A DNA stretch of 64,000 nucleotides. Source: Myxococcus sp. RHSTA-1-4. GTDB lineage: Bacteria; Myxococcota; Myxococcia; Myxococcales; Myxococcaceae. The position numbers were made by a program, and so were the translations under genes. This document shows positions 1-8,485 of this stretch, piece by piece. Position 1 is the first letter of the stretch, and the number at the start of each line of letters is the position of its first letter. The notes beneath the pieces were generated by a model that ran no database searches, had not been told where the DNA came from, and worked only from the letters and a program-made list of their open reading frames with translations. The stretch is from positions 124,001-188,000 of the forward strand of contig NZ_JAIQDG010000021.1 of the NCBI RefSeq assembly GCF_020037125.1. Reading direction: 5' to 3'.

Positions 1-610
1 GTCGGGTGGCGCCATGTACCGGCCGGAGCTGCTCACCTTCCTGGAGAAGCAGGGCGCGCTGGCCACCACCCTCTTCCCGGGTGGCGACACGGTGGACCCG
101 CTGGTGCGCTTCCAGGTGCGCCTGCGCCCGGGCGTCTCCGCGGACGGCGCGGCGTCGCAGATCTCCTCCATCACCTTCACGCTGGACGGCACGGACGAGA
201 CGTACCGCAACGGCCCGGACACGGTGTGGAAGCCGATGATCTGGCCCGGCCAGGCCGGCAAGCTCGGCGCGCGCATCCTCGTGCAGAGCGCGGATGGCTC
301 CACCGAGACGGCGCTGGAGGCCGAGGGCGAGTGGGGCCTGTTCCGCCTGCTGGAGCGCGTCAAGCGCATCGAGCCCAGCGCGGACGGCCGCTACTTCACT
401 GCGACGTGGGAAATCGAGGAGATGAACGGGGCCCTGGTCTCCATCGACTTCCGGCCCGAGCGCACCGCCAACCCGTTCTTCGGGCTGTCGGGCAACACCT
501 CGAAGCTGCTGGCCATCTTCCGGGACCCGGGGCTGCAGCCGCCCCTGGGCATCTCCCGCAAGGGGCGCGGCTGTGCCCCGCAGGCCGTGGCGGCGGACGG
601 AGTCCGGTGA
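1..610 (+). CDS. tssM: Type VI secretion inner-membrane protein TssM (IcmF/VasK), C-terminal end
   Basis: The reading frame is open from the left edge (first whole codon at base 2) to a TGA ending at 610, so only about the last 200 residues are present and the internal Met at base 14 is not a real start. The piece matches the C-terminal beta-rich domain of IcmF-family proteins: it contains 'WKPMIWPGQAG', then 'GEWGLFRLLERV', then a strand-rich tail with 'IDFRPERTANPFF', the usual end of TssM. TssM forms the envelope-spanning complex with TssJ and TssL and lies in the periplasm at this end. tagF follows immediately (ATG at 612), which fits an operon with translational coupling. The transmembrane and GTPase-like parts lie outside the window. 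Confidence 0.9.
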   Translation, partial: SGGAMYRPELLTFLEKQGALATTLFPGGDTVDPLVRFQVRLRPGVSADGAASQISSITFTLDGTDETYRNGPDTVWKPMIWPGQAGKLGARILVQSADGSTETALEAEGEWGLFRLLERVKRIEPSADGRYFTATWEIEEMNGALVSIDFRPERTANPFFGLSGNTSKLLAIFRDPGLQPPLGISRKGRGCAPQAVAADGVR

Positions 611-611
611 C

Positions 612-1544
612 ATGACGGTGCAGTCGCAGCGCATCGGCCTGCTGGGCAAGACGCCCCGTCAGGCCGAGTTCATCCGGCTCAACGCCGCCACGCCCCTCGC
701 CCGCCAGCTCTATGGCTGGATGGAGGAAGGGGTGGAGCGCGCGAGGCGGGCCCGGGTGGACCTGCCCGCGGAGCCGGTGAGCTTCGTCTTCACCGCCCCG
801 GGACAGAAGCAGGCGCTGGTGGGGCTGATGACGCCCAGCCATGACAGCGTGGGGCGGGCCTTCCCGCTGGCCGTCTTCACCGAGGTGGCCTCGGCGGCCA
901 CCGCGCCGCGCTACGCGCTGACGCCGGAGGCCTTCCAGCCCTTCCTGCGCGCGGCGGGCGTGCTGGCGCGCTCCGCGGCGGAGCTGGAGGTGCCACAGCT
1001 GCTGGAGCGCGCCGCGGTGCTTCCCCTGCCCGGCCCGGGTGACTTCAGCGTGGCGCAGCGGCTGCGCGACGCCGCGCTGGCGGACTACCGCACCCAGGAC
1101 CTGCTGGGCCCGGTGGTGGAGGGCACGCCGGACGGCGGCCGCTACTACGCGCTGCACACCTTCCTCACCGCGTGCGTGGGGGAGCGCGGCCGCGAGCAGT
1201 CGCTGGCGGGCGTGGCGCTGGACTGCCCGCTGGACTCGCGCGTGGGCCCGGTGGCGTGGCTGGAGCTGTCCGCGCGCCTGCTGCGCTGGCCCCACCAGCC
1301 GCCCGCGTTCTTCTGGTCCGAGGGGGACAAGCCCCGGCTGCTGCTCAGCCTGGGCGCGCCCACCCCGGCCGCCTTCCTCGCCCTGGCCCAGCCCGGCCGT
1401 CCGGGCGCCCAGGTGTGGCCGCTGCGCACGGACCGGCCCGCCGCCATCGACAACGCGCGCAAGGGCCTCAAGGCCGCCGCGCGACAGGTCATCGACGCTC
1501 CCTCCACCACCCTCGAGCAGCTCCTGCGCGCGCTGGCTCCCTGA
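612..1544 (+). CDS. tagF: Type VI secretion-associated protein TagF (ImpM family)
   Basis: A 310-aa protein whose ATG at 612 is one base after the tssM stop; that coupling is why I chose it over an in-frame ATG at 573 inside tssM. The N-terminus 'IGLLGKTPRQAEFIRLN' corresponds to the ImpM/TagF opening, which usually reads G-K-x-P-x-x-x-D-F. The middle has 'VSFVFTAPGQKQALVGLMTPSHDSVGRAFPL', split here by family comparison into a beta-rich core and the conserved D-x-x-GR-x-FPL segment. In Pseudomonas, TagF is a post-translational repressor of T6SS assembly that works with the TagQRST/PpkA threonine phosphorylation pathway. No PpkA or PppA gene is next to it here, so the mechanism in this organism is open. 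Confidence 0.85.
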   Translation: MTVQSQRIGLLGKTPRQAEFIRLNAATPLARQLYGWMEEGVERARRARVDLPAEPVSFVFTAPGQKQALVGLMTPSHDSVGRAFPLAVFTEVASAATAPRYALTPEAFQPFLRAAGVLARSAAELEVPQLLERAAVLPLPGPGDFSVAQRLRDAALADYRTQDLLGPVVEGTPDGGRYYALHTFLTACVGERGREQSLAGVALDCPLDSRVGPVAWLELSARLLRWPHQPPAFFWSEGDKPRLLLSLGAPTPAAFLALAQPGRPGAQVWPLRTDRPAAIDNARKGLKAAARQVIDAPSTTLEQLLRALAP

Positions 1545-1560
1545 CCCTTCCTGCCGCCTT

Positions 1561-3528
1561 ATGCCGTCCACCCTCGAAGAGCTCCGAGAACGTGCCCGTC
1601 CCTGGTCCGAGCCCGTGCCCGGCGCCGCCCCGGCCGGCATGCAGGCGAAGCACGAGCCCGCCTACGAGGCCATCACCACCGAGGTGGCCAAGCTGGAGTC
1701 CCCCGCGAGCGCGGGCGTGCGCTGGGACGACGTCGTCCAGGGCGCGGGCGAGCTGCTCAAGAGCACCACCAAGGACCTCTGGCTGGCGTCGTACATGGCC
1801 TATGGCCTCTACGCCACGCGGGGCGTGGACGGCGCGGCCACCGGGGCCGCCCTCATCGCCGAGGTGACGGAGCGGTACTGGCCGGACCTCTTCCCGGAGC
1901 TGAAGCGGCTGCGGGGCCGGGCCAACGCCGTGGGCTGGTTCGTGGAGCGGCTGGGGAAGATGCTCCCCTCGGTGGAGCAGGCCTCCGTCAGCGCCGAGTC
2001 CCTGGAGGCACTGGCCCTCGCGGTGAAGCGGCTGTCGCAGCTGTCCCGCGAGCGCTTCGCGGACGCGGCCCCCGCCTTCGGCCCGCTCCAGGACGCCATC
2101 GCCCGCCTGCGCGCGGGGCTCCCCGAGCCCGCTCCCGCCCCCGAGCCGGACGCAGTGGCACCGGAAGGCGCTGCCGCCGGGAGCGGGCCCCACGAGCCCA
2201 CCTCGGCCACGAGCACAGCGGACTCGCCCGCGTCCGGCGCACGGGGCCAGGCCACGGGCACCGCTGACGCGCCCGCGTCCGGCGCACATGGCCAGGCCAC
2301 GGGCACCGCTGACGCACCCGCGTCCGGCGCACGGGGCCAGGCCGCGCGGGCCGCTTCCGCGCAGAGCCCGAGCGCTCCCGGAGCACAGGCCGCGCAGGCC
2401 CGGGGCGCCGGGGCGCCCCCCGCGTCCGCGCAGGCCACGCCCGTGAGGGCCGCGCAGGCCATGCGCGTCGCCCAGGTCGTCCCGGCCGCGCCCGCCCAGG
2501 CCGCGGCGCCCGTCGTGGTGCCACCCCTGCCCGCGCTTCCCTCGGCGCCGGACCTGTCCAGCGCGGAGGCCGTCACGGACTTCCTGCGCACCGTGGGCAC
2601 CGCGCTGCTGGGCGCCGCCGGAGCGCTGCGCCAGGCGAGCGACGTGGACCCGCTCCCCTACCGGTTGCTGCGCCTGGGGCTGTGGCTGCACCTGTCCCGG
2701 CCTCCGGCCGCCGGTGCCAACGGCCGCACCCCGCTGCAGCCGCTGCCGGACGCGCTGCGCACCAAGCTGGAGACGCTGGAGACGAACCAGCGCTGGGCGG
2801 ACCTGCTGGACGAGTCCGAGTCCGCGCTGGGCCAGCACCGTTTCGCGCTCGGCCTGCACCGCTTCAGCGCCGCCGCGATGAAGGGCCTGGGGGACTCGCA
2901 CGCCTCCGCCCGCGCCGCGCTGGTGCAGGAACTGGGCAATCAGTTGCGCCGCATGCCCGGCGTGGAGGAGCTGCTCGCCGCCAACGGCACGCCCCTCACC
3001 GACGAGGCCACCCGGGCCTGGCTGCGCGCGGAGGTGCTCACCGCGAGCGCCCCGGGCACCGCCGCGCCCTCCGCTCCAGGCGCGGCGCCCATGGCGCTGT
3101 CCCTGCCGCCGCTCGAGCTCACGCCCGAGGTGTCCACCACCGGAAGCGGCGCTGCCCTGGAGGACGAGGCGCGCGCGCTGCTCGCGGAAGGCCGCGTCCA
3201 CGAAGCCGTCACCCGGTTGCAGGGCGCCGTCGCCGCCGCCACCACCGGCCGCGCCCGATTCCTCTCACGACTGGCTTTGGCGCGGCTGTGTGCCAATGCG
3301 GGACAACTCCCGCTCGCGCGTGCCGTCTATGACGTGCTCGACGAAGAGGTGTCTGCCCATTCGCTCGACACGTGGGAGCCCGCGCTCGCGGCCGCGTGCC
3401 TCGAAGGGTGGTTGTCCACCCGCACCCCCGAGGAAAAGGAGGGGGGGCGGTTGGCAGTCAAAGTGCGAAACCGGTATCGTCGTCTCGCGCGGCTGGATTC
3501 TTCCGCCGCGCTGCGCGTCGGTACGTAA
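1561..3528 (+). CDS. tssA: Type VI secretion protein TssA (ImpA N-terminal domain, VasJ-like C-terminus)
   Basis: A 655-aa protein starting at ATG 1561, 16 bases after tagF. Residues about 15-125 form the ImpA N-terminal domain, with the typical 'DLWLASYMAYGLYATRG' and 'YWPDLFPELKRLRGRANAVGWF' segments. Residues about 190-320 are a low-complexity Ala/Pro/Gly linker that contains three tandem copies of a 15-residue unit. From about 330 on there is a helical region with 'DPLPYRLLRLGLWLHLSRPP', typical of the VasJ-like class of TssA. TssA caps the baseplate or distal sheath end and organises tail polymerisation in the cytoplasm. The long linker separates the two domains more than is usual and may act as a flexible tether. 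Confidence 0.88.
   Translation: MPSTLEELRERARPWSEPVPGAAPAGMQAKHEPAYEAITTEVAKLESPASAGVRWDDVVQGAGELLKSTTKDLWLASYMAYGLYATRGVDGAATGAALIAEVTERYWPDLFPELKRLRGRANAVGWFVERLGKMLPSVEQASVSAESLEALALAVKRLSQLSRERFADAAPAFGPLQDAIARLRAGLPEPAPAPEPDAVAPEGAAAGSGPHEPTSATSTADSPASGARGQATGTADAPASGAHGQATGTADAPASGARGQAARAASAQSPSAPGAQAAQARGAGAPPASAQATPVRAAQAMRVAQVVPAAPAQAAAPVVVPPLPALPSAPDLSSAEAVTDFLRTVGTALLGAAGALRQASDVDPLPYRLLRLGLWLHLSRPPAAGANGRTPLQPLPDALRTKLETLETNQRWADLLDESESALGQHRFALGLHRFSAAAMKGLGDSHASARAALVQELGNQLRRMPGVEELLAANGTPLTDEATRAWLRAEVLTASAPGTAAPSAPGAAPMALSLPPLELTPEVSTTGSGAALEDEARALLAEGRVHEAVTRLQGAVAAATTGRARFLSRLALARLCANAGQLPLARAVYDVLDEEVSAHSLDTWEPALAAACLEGWLSTRTPEEKEGGRLAVKVRNRYRRLARLDSSAALRVGT
2221..2355 (+). 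repeat. Three tandem 45-bp units inside tssA
   Basis: Three in-frame units of 45 bp at 2221-2265, 2266-2310 and 2311-2355 encode variants of the 15-residue unit DAPASGARGQATGTA. Copies 1 and 2 are nearly identical; copy 3 diverges at its 3' end. The array lies in the Ala/Pro linker of TssA (residues 221-265). The unit is a whole number of codons, so copy number can change without a frameshift. Confidence 0.9.
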
Positions 3529-3607
3529 CCCCCGTTGTACCGCGGCGAAGCTCCCCCCTATGCGACGCCCGCGCTTCAAAACGTAGCAACCAAGGAGAAA
3601 GCCGCAG

Positions 3608-4102
3608 ATGAGCAAAGAGAGTTCTGTCGCCCCTACCGAGCGCGTCAACATCGTCTACAAGCCGGCCACCGGCAATGCCCAGGAGCAGGTGGAGCTGCCG
3701 CTGAAGGTCCTGATGATGGGGGACTTCACGGGCCAGGCCGATGACCGCCCGCTGGAGCAGCGCGCGCCCATCAACGTGGACAAGGGCAACTTCAACGAGG
3801 TGATGGCCCAGCAGAACCTGAAGGTCACCCTCACCGCCGCGGACAAGCTGTCCGCCGACCCGGGCGCGACCATGAACGTCACGCTCCAGTTCAAGAACCT
3901 GAACGACTTCTCCCCGGAGAGCGTCGTCAACCAGGTGCCCGAGCTGAAGAAGCTGCTCGAGCTGCGCAGCGCGCTCAACGCCCTCAAGGGCCCCCTGGGC
4001 AACCTGCCCGCGTTCCGCAAGAAGCTTCAGGCGCTGCTGGCCGACGAGGAGGGCCGCAAGGCGCTCATCAAGGAGCTGGGCCTCAAGGACGAGACCAAGT
4101 AG
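3608..4102 (+). CDS. tssB: Type VI secretion sheath small subunit TssB (VipA/ImpB)
   Basis: A 164-aa protein preceded by a strong ribosome binding site (AAGGAG, about 10 bases upstream). The N-terminus 'ERVNIVYKPATGNAQEQVEL' and 'LKVLMMGDFTG' match the conserved VipA start, where the strand that interlocks with VipB lies. 'NFNEVMAQQNLKVTL' and 'FKNLNDFSPESVV' are further family blocks, and the C-terminal helix ends in 'LIKELGL'. TssB and TssC form the contractile cytoplasmic sheath that is disassembled by TssH. The length is normal for the family. The 80-bp gap after tssA is the widest so far in the operon and could hold an internal promoter, but none is obvious. Confidence 0.96.
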   Translation: MSKESSVAPTERVNIVYKPATGNAQEQVELPLKVLMMGDFTGQADDRPLEQRAPINVDKGNFNEVMAQQNLKVTLTAADKLSADPGATMNVTLQFKNLNDFSPESVVNQVPELKKLLELRSALNALKGPLGNLPAFRKKLQALLADEEGRKALIKELGLKDETK

Positions 4103-4131
4103 CCCTTTCCTTCCGGGGGATTTGACACACC

Positions 4132-5616
4132 ATGGCCAACGAGACCCAGACCCAGAAGTCCACGGGCGTCGCCGCCGACGCCTCGCTGTCCCTGCTCGAC
4201 GAGATTCTCTCCGAGGCGAAGCTCAAGCCCAAGGACGAGGGCTATGACGTCGCCAAGCGCGGCGTGCAGGCCTTCATCACGGAGATGCTGTCGCCCAACC
4301 GCTCCGAGGAGCGCGTGGACAAGGCGCTCGTCGACGCGATGATCGCCGAAATCGACAAGCGCCTGTCCGCCCAGGTCAACGAAATCCTCCACGCCTCCGA
4401 GTTCCAGAAGCTGGAGTCCTCGTGGCGCTCGCTGAAGTTCCTCGTGGACCGCGTGGACTTCCGCGAGAACACCCGCGTGGAGATGCTCAACGTCTCCAAG
4501 GAGGACCTGCAGAAGGACTTCGAGGACGCGCCCGAGGTCGTCAAGAGCGGCCTGTACAAGCTGGTGTACTCCAACGAGTACGGCGTCTTCGGCGGCAAGC
4601 CCTACGGCGTCATCTGCGGCAACTACGACTTCAACGTCGGCCCGCAGGACATGGACCTGCTGCGCAAGTGCGCGTCCGTCGCCGCCATGGCCCACGCGCC
4701 CTTCATCGCCAACGCCTCTCCCGAGGTGTTCGGTGAGCAGAGCTTCCTCAAGCTGCCGGACCTCAAGGACCTCAAGTCCCTCTTCGAGGGCCCGCAGTAC
4801 GCCCGGTGGCACTCGTTCCGCGAGAGCGAGGACGCGCGCTACGTGGGCCTGGCCATGCCGCGCTTCCTGCTGCGCCTGCCCTACGGTGAGAAGACCGTCC
4901 CCGTGAAGGCCTTCAACTTCACCGAGGACGTCGTCGGCCACCATGACCGCTACCTCTGGGGCTACGCCTCCGTCGCCATGACGAGCCGCGTGGCGGACTC
5001 CTTCGCCAAGTTCCGCTGGAGCCCGAACATCATCGGTCCCCAGTCCGGCGGCGCCGTGGAGAACCTGCCCCTGCACCAGTACGAGGCCATGGGGGAGATC
5101 CAGACCAAGATTCCCACCGAGGTCATGCTCACCGAGCGCCGTGAGTACGAGCTGGCCGAGGAGGGCTTCATCGGCCTCGTCTTCCGCAAGGACTCGGACA
5201 ACGCCGCGTTCTTCAGCGCCAACTCCGCCCAGAAGCCCAAGTTCTTCGGCAACACGCCCGAGGGCAAGGCCGCGGAGACCAACTACCGCCTGGGTACGCA
5301 GCTGCCGTACATGTTCATCATGACCCGCCTGGCGCACTACATCAAGGTGCTGCAGCGCGAGCAGATTGGCAGCTGGAAGGAGAAGTCGGACCTCGAGCGC
5401 GAGCTGAACCACTGGCTCAGCCAGTACATCTCGGACATGGACGACCCGGCGCCCGCGGTGCGCTCGCGCCGGCCGCTCCGTGCCGCGCGCGTGGTGGTGG
5501 AGGACGTGGACGGTCAGCCCGGCTGGTACCGTTGCAGCCTGCAGGTGCGCCCGCACTTCAAGTACATGGGCGCGTCGTTCACCTTGTCCCTGGTGGGCAA
5601 GTTGGACAAGGAGTGA
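4132..5616 (+). CDS. tssC: Type VI secretion sheath large subunit TssC (VipB/ImpC)
   Basis: A 494-aa protein, the usual length of TssC. It carries the family blocks 'RSLKFLVDRVDFRENTRVEM', 'EYGVFGGKPYGVICGNYDF', 'FRESEDARYVGLAMPRFLLR' and 'WGYASVAMTSRVADSFAKFR'. The last part ('RLAHYIKVLQREQIGSWK') corresponds to the helical region before the C-terminal sheath strands. It assembles with TssB around the Hcp tube. The stop codon (5614-5616) is embedded in a 10-base element that is repeated before hcp (see the regulatory entry at 5611-5690), so translation termination here may affect folding of the mRNA ahead of hcp. Confidence 0.97.
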   Translation: MANETQTQKSTGVAADASLSLLDEILSEAKLKPKDEGYDVAKRGVQAFITEMLSPNRSEERVDKALVDAMIAEIDKRLSAQVNEILHASEFQKLESSWRSLKFLVDRVDFRENTRVEMLNVSKEDLQKDFEDAPEVVKSGLYKLVYSNEYGVFGGKPYGVICGNYDFNVGPQDMDLLRKCASVAAMAHAPFIANASPEVFGEQSFLKLPDLKDLKSLFEGPQYARWHSFRESEDARYVGLAMPRFLLRLPYGEKTVPVKAFNFTEDVVGHHDRYLWGYASVAMTSRVADSFAKFRWSPNIIGPQSGGAVENLPLHQYEAMGEIQTKIPTEVMLTERREYELAEEGFIGLVFRKDSDNAAFFSANSAQKPKFFGNTPEGKAAETNYRLGTQLPYMFIMTRLAHYIKVLQREQIGSWKEKSDLERELNHWLSQYISDMDDPAPAVRSRRPLRAARVVVEDVDGQPGWYRCSLQVRPHFKYMGASFTLSLVGKLDKE

Positions 5617-5690
5617 GCCCGGTTCACTCTCTGTCGGTCAGATCAGGTAGTTTGTAAGGGCTCCATCACCCGGGCTCACCGTGAGCCCGG
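5611..5690 (+). promoter_or_regulatory. Competing stem-loops between tssC and hcp
   Basis: The 10-mer GTGAGCCCGG occurs at 5613-5622, across the tssC stop codon, and again at 5681-5690. Its exact reverse complement CCGGGCTCAC lies between them at 5670-5679. The middle copy can therefore pair with either flanking copy but not both: a compact hairpin 5670-5690, or a long-range stem with the end of tssC. A further small stem, GAGTGA (5611-5616) with TCACTC (5624-5629), also overlaps the stop. No T-run follows, so this does not look like an ordinary terminator. It may protect or modulate the hcp message, whose start is 41 bases downstream. Confidence 0.55.
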
Positions 5691-5730
5691 ACCCACCCCG
5701 CGCGAAGGCGCATTGCGAAGAGGTTGAAGC

Positions 5731-6222
5731 ATGGCTGAGTCAGTACACCTGTACCTGAAGGCGAACGGCACGGACATCAAGGGCGACAGCACCCAGACGA
5801 GCCTGGGCCGCGCCGACTCCATCGAGTGCGTCTACTACGACCAGAAGGTCTTCACCGCGCGTGAGGCCGGCTCCGGCCTGGCGACGGGCCGCCGCCAGTA
5901 CGAGGGCATCACCATCCGCAAGCGCATCGACAAGTCGTCGCCGCTGCTGATGAAGGCCCTCTGCGAGAACCAGGTCATCGAGGCGACCTTCAAGTTCTTC
6001 CGTCCGAACCCGACGGGCGACGGCACCACCGAGCAGTTCTACACGACGTCCATCAAGAAGGCCCGGGTCAACAGCATCAAGCAGTACGTCCCGGACTCCT
6101 TCGTGCCGGCGAGCACCAACCTCCCGCCGATGGAGGAGATCACCTTCGTGTTCCACACCATCAACTGGACCATCACCAACGGTGGCGTGACGCACGAGGA
6201 CACCTGGGACACCCAGCGCTGA
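5731..6222 (+). CDS. hcp: Hcp tube protein of the type VI secretion system
   Basis: A 163-aa Hcp1-family protein with ATG at 5731 and a GAAGAGG ribosome binding site. Family blocks seen are 'VHLYLKANGTDIKGDS' at the N-terminus, 'TGRRQYEGITIRKRIDKSSP' (the conserved H/Y-x-x-I-T-I-x-K-x-x-D-x-x-S-P motif), and the C-terminal 'EEITFVFHTINWTITNGG'. Hcp forms stacked hexameric rings that are the inner tube and a secreted component. It sits inside the structural operon between the sheath and baseplate genes. No extension domain is attached, so it is not an evolved (effector-fused) Hcp. Confidence 0.97.
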   Translation: MAESVHLYLKANGTDIKGDSTQTSLGRADSIECVYYDQKVFTAREAGSGLATGRRQYEGITIRKRIDKSSPLLMKALCENQVIEATFKFFRPNPTGDGTTEQFYTTSIKKARVNSIKQYVPDSFVPASTNLPPMEEITFVFHTINWTITNGGVTHEDTWDTQR

Positions 6223-6309
6223 GTCATGCGCTCCACCCACCGGCCGCCCGCGCAGTCGTGGACGCGGGCGGCTGGAGGTGGGCCTTCCCGCTGAAGACAG
6301 AAGACACCC

Positions 6310-6705
6310 ATGGGCTCCCGAGGCTTGTTGTCCCGCATCGCCGAAGGCAACGGCACGCTCGCGCCTCCGGGCGACGTGGTGGAGTCCATCGCCGAGCACC
6401 TGCGCAACCTGCTCAACACGCGCAGGGGTGAATCCGTGGCGGCTCCGACGTACGGCATCCTGGACCTGAACGACATCGTCCACTCGTACCCGTCGGCCAT
6501 TCCGCGGATGACGCAGTCCATCCGCACGGCCATCCAGGACTTCGAGCCGCGGCTGAAGAACGTGGTGGTGCAGTACGCCGAGGACCCGGCCGACCCCACG
6601 GCGCTGCGCTTCGACATCACCGCCCAGCTGGCCACCCGGGACAGGCGGGGCATGGTGCGCTTCCACACGCAGGTGCATCCGGGCGGGCGAGTGGACCTCT
6701 GGTGA
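6310..6705 (+). CDS. tssE: Type VI secretion baseplate protein TssE (gp25-like)
   Basis: A 131-aa gp25/lysozyme-related protein that starts at ATG 6310. It has the order expected for the family: a variable N-terminus ('RGLLSRIAEG'), a helix with 'SIAEHLRNLLNTRRGE', then 'YGILDLNDI' and 'IRTAIQDFEPRLKNVVVQY', then a strand with 'LRFDITAQL'. The E-P-R-L motif of TssE is present. TssE joins TssF, TssG and TssK in the baseplate wedge and contacts the first sheath ring. The stop is followed by tssF after 28 bases. Confidence 0.93.
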   Translation: MGSRGLLSRIAEGNGTLAPPGDVVESIAEHLRNLLNTRRGESVAAPTYGILDLNDIVHSYPSAIPRMTQSIRTAIQDFEPRLKNVVVQYAEDPADPTALRFDITAQLATRDRRGMVRFHTQVHPGGRVDLW

Positions 6706-6733
6706 GCCACGCGGTGAGAGGCAAAGGGCGAGG

Positions 6734-8485
6734 ATGTTCAGCAAGTACTACCTGAGCGAGCTGTCGTACCTGCGGGAGATGGGCCGCGCCTTCGGGCTGG
6801 CCAACCCCTCCGTCGCGGGCCTGCTGGTGGAGCGCGGCGCGGACCCGGACGTGGAGCGGCTCCTGGAGGGCTTCGCCTTCCTCACGGCGCGCATCCGCGA
6901 GCGCGTGGACGACGACGTGCCGGAGCTGGTGCACGGCCTGACGGAGCTGCTGCTGCCGCACTACCTGCGGCCCCTGCCCGCCTCCACCATCATCGAGTTC
7001 TCCCCGCACCTGCGCGCGCTGCGCGGCCGCTCGCGCGTGCCGGCCGGGGCGGAGGTCGCCTCGCATCCCATCGACGGCACCTCCTGCGTCTTCCGCACCA
7101 CGACGGACGTGGACCTGCTGCCGCTGCAGCTCACGGACGCGCTGCTGGACCGCGCGTCGATTACGGCCCCGGTGCTGCGGCTGTTCTTCCAGACGACGGA
7201 GCAGGGCCGCGCGGAGGTGTTCCGCCCGCAGGGCCTGCGCCTGTTCATCCACGGCGAGCTGTCCGCCGCGTCCGTGGTGCTGCTGTGGCTCATGCGCTAC
7301 TGCCGCCAGGTGCGCGTGCGCGGCGCGTCCTCGGAAGGCGACGGCATCCGGCTGCCGGCGAACTCCCTCCACCCGGTGGGCTTCGACCGGGACTTCAAGC
7401 TGCTGCCCTGGCCGCGCGCCAGCGAGGGCTACCGCCAGCTCCAGGAGTACCTGACGCTGCCGGAGAAGTTCCTGTTCTTCGAGGTGCGCGGGCTGGACGC
7501 CGCGGCGTCCCTGAAGGAAGACCGGTTCGAAATCGCCTTCCACCTGGAGCGGCCGCCGCCCCTGGACGCGCGCATCCACCGGGAGATGTTCCGGCTGCAC
7601 TGCGCGCCGGTGGTCAACCTCTTCAGCGTGCCGGCGGACCCCGTCCTCCACCACGCGCTGGACAGGGAGCACCTCTTGCGCGCGTCGGACCTGCCGCCCA
7701 ACCACGCCGAGGTGTACTCGGTGGACACGGTGACGGGCCTGCAGGCCGGCCGCAACGAGCGGCGCCTGTACCGGCCCTTCTTCGAGTTCAGCCACACCGC
7801 CGGAGGCACCGCGGAGCAGTCCTTCTACCGGCTGCGCCGGGTGCACTCACCGCTGGATGACTGCATCGACACGTACATCACCCTGGAGACGCCGCGGGAC
7901 GTGGCGCCGGTGCTGGGCTCGGAGGAGGCGCTGTCCATCGACCTGACGTGCACCAACCGCTCGCTGCCCTCGCGCCTTCAAGTGGGTGACTTGACGGCCT
8001 CCACCGCGGCCAGCCCCACGCAGGCGAAGTTCAAGAACATCTCCCCGGTGAGCCGGCCGGCGCGCCCGCCGCTGGGCTCGGAGCTGCACTGGCGCCTCCT
8101 GTCGCACCTGGCCATCAACCAGCACTCGCTGGCGGACGCGGCGGCGCTGCGGCGGCTGATGGACCTCTACAACTTCCACTCCCTCACGGACAACCTGGCG
8201 GCGCGCGCCAGCCGCCTGCGCATCAACGCCATCCGCCAGGTGGAGACGAAGCCGGTGACGCGCTTCCTGGAGGGCGCGCCGCTGCGGGGCCACAAGACAC
8301 GCGTGGACCTGGACGAGGAGAACTTCATGGGCGTGGGTGACTCGTTCCTCTTCGGCTGCATCCTGGAGGAGCTGCTCGCGTCCCACGTCACCATCAACTC
8401 CTTCAACGAGCTGAGCATCCGCCTCCACCCCTCGCAGACGGAGTACACGTGGCTTCCGAGGAACGGAACGCAGACGCTCTTGTAG
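6734..8485 (+). CDS. tssF: Type VI secretion baseplate protein TssF (VasA/ImpG)
   Basis: A 583-aa protein of normal TssF length. The N-terminus 'YYLSELSYLREMGRAFGLAN' is the family signature (Y-x-x-E-L-x-x-L-x-x-x-x-x-x-F-A), and 'DVERLLEGFAFLTARIRERV' and 'PELVHGLTELLLPHYLRPLP' follow. Near the C-terminus are 'RPPLGSELHWRLLSHLAINQ' and 'NSFNELSIR', also typical. TssF is the large wedge component of the cytoplasmic baseplate. The gene overlaps the start of tssG by 37 bases, which indicates translational coupling of these two partners. Confidence 0.95.
   Translation: MFSKYYLSELSYLREMGRAFGLANPSVAGLLVERGADPDVERLLEGFAFLTARIRERVDDDVPELVHGLTELLLPHYLRPLPASTIIEFSPHLRALRGRSRVPAGAEVASHPIDGTSCVFRTTTDVDLLPLQLTDALLDRASITAPVLRLFFQTTEQGRAEVFRPQGLRLFIHGELSAASVVLLWLMRYCRQVRVRGASSEGDGIRLPANSLHPVGFDRDFKLLPWPRASEGYRQLQEYLTLPEKFLFFEVRGLDAAASLKEDRFEIAFHLERPPPLDARIHREMFRLHCAPVVNLFSVPADPVLHHALDREHLLRASDLPPNHAEVYSVDTVTGLQAGRNERRLYRPFFEFSHTAGGTAEQSFYRLRRVHSPLDDCIDTYITLETPRDVAPVLGSEEALSIDLTCTNRSLPSRLQVGDLTASTAASPTQAKFKNISPVSRPARPPLGSELHWRLLSHLAINQHSLADAAALRRLMDLYNFHSLTDNLAARASRLRINAIRQVETKPVTRFLEGAPLRGHKTRVDLDEENFMGVGDSFLFGCILEELLASHVTINSFNELSIRLHPSQTEYTWLPRNGTQTLL

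Noticed and set aside
6310..6705. tssE as a lysozyme
   Set aside because: The gp25 family name reflects phage homology; no lysozyme catalytic residues are visible.
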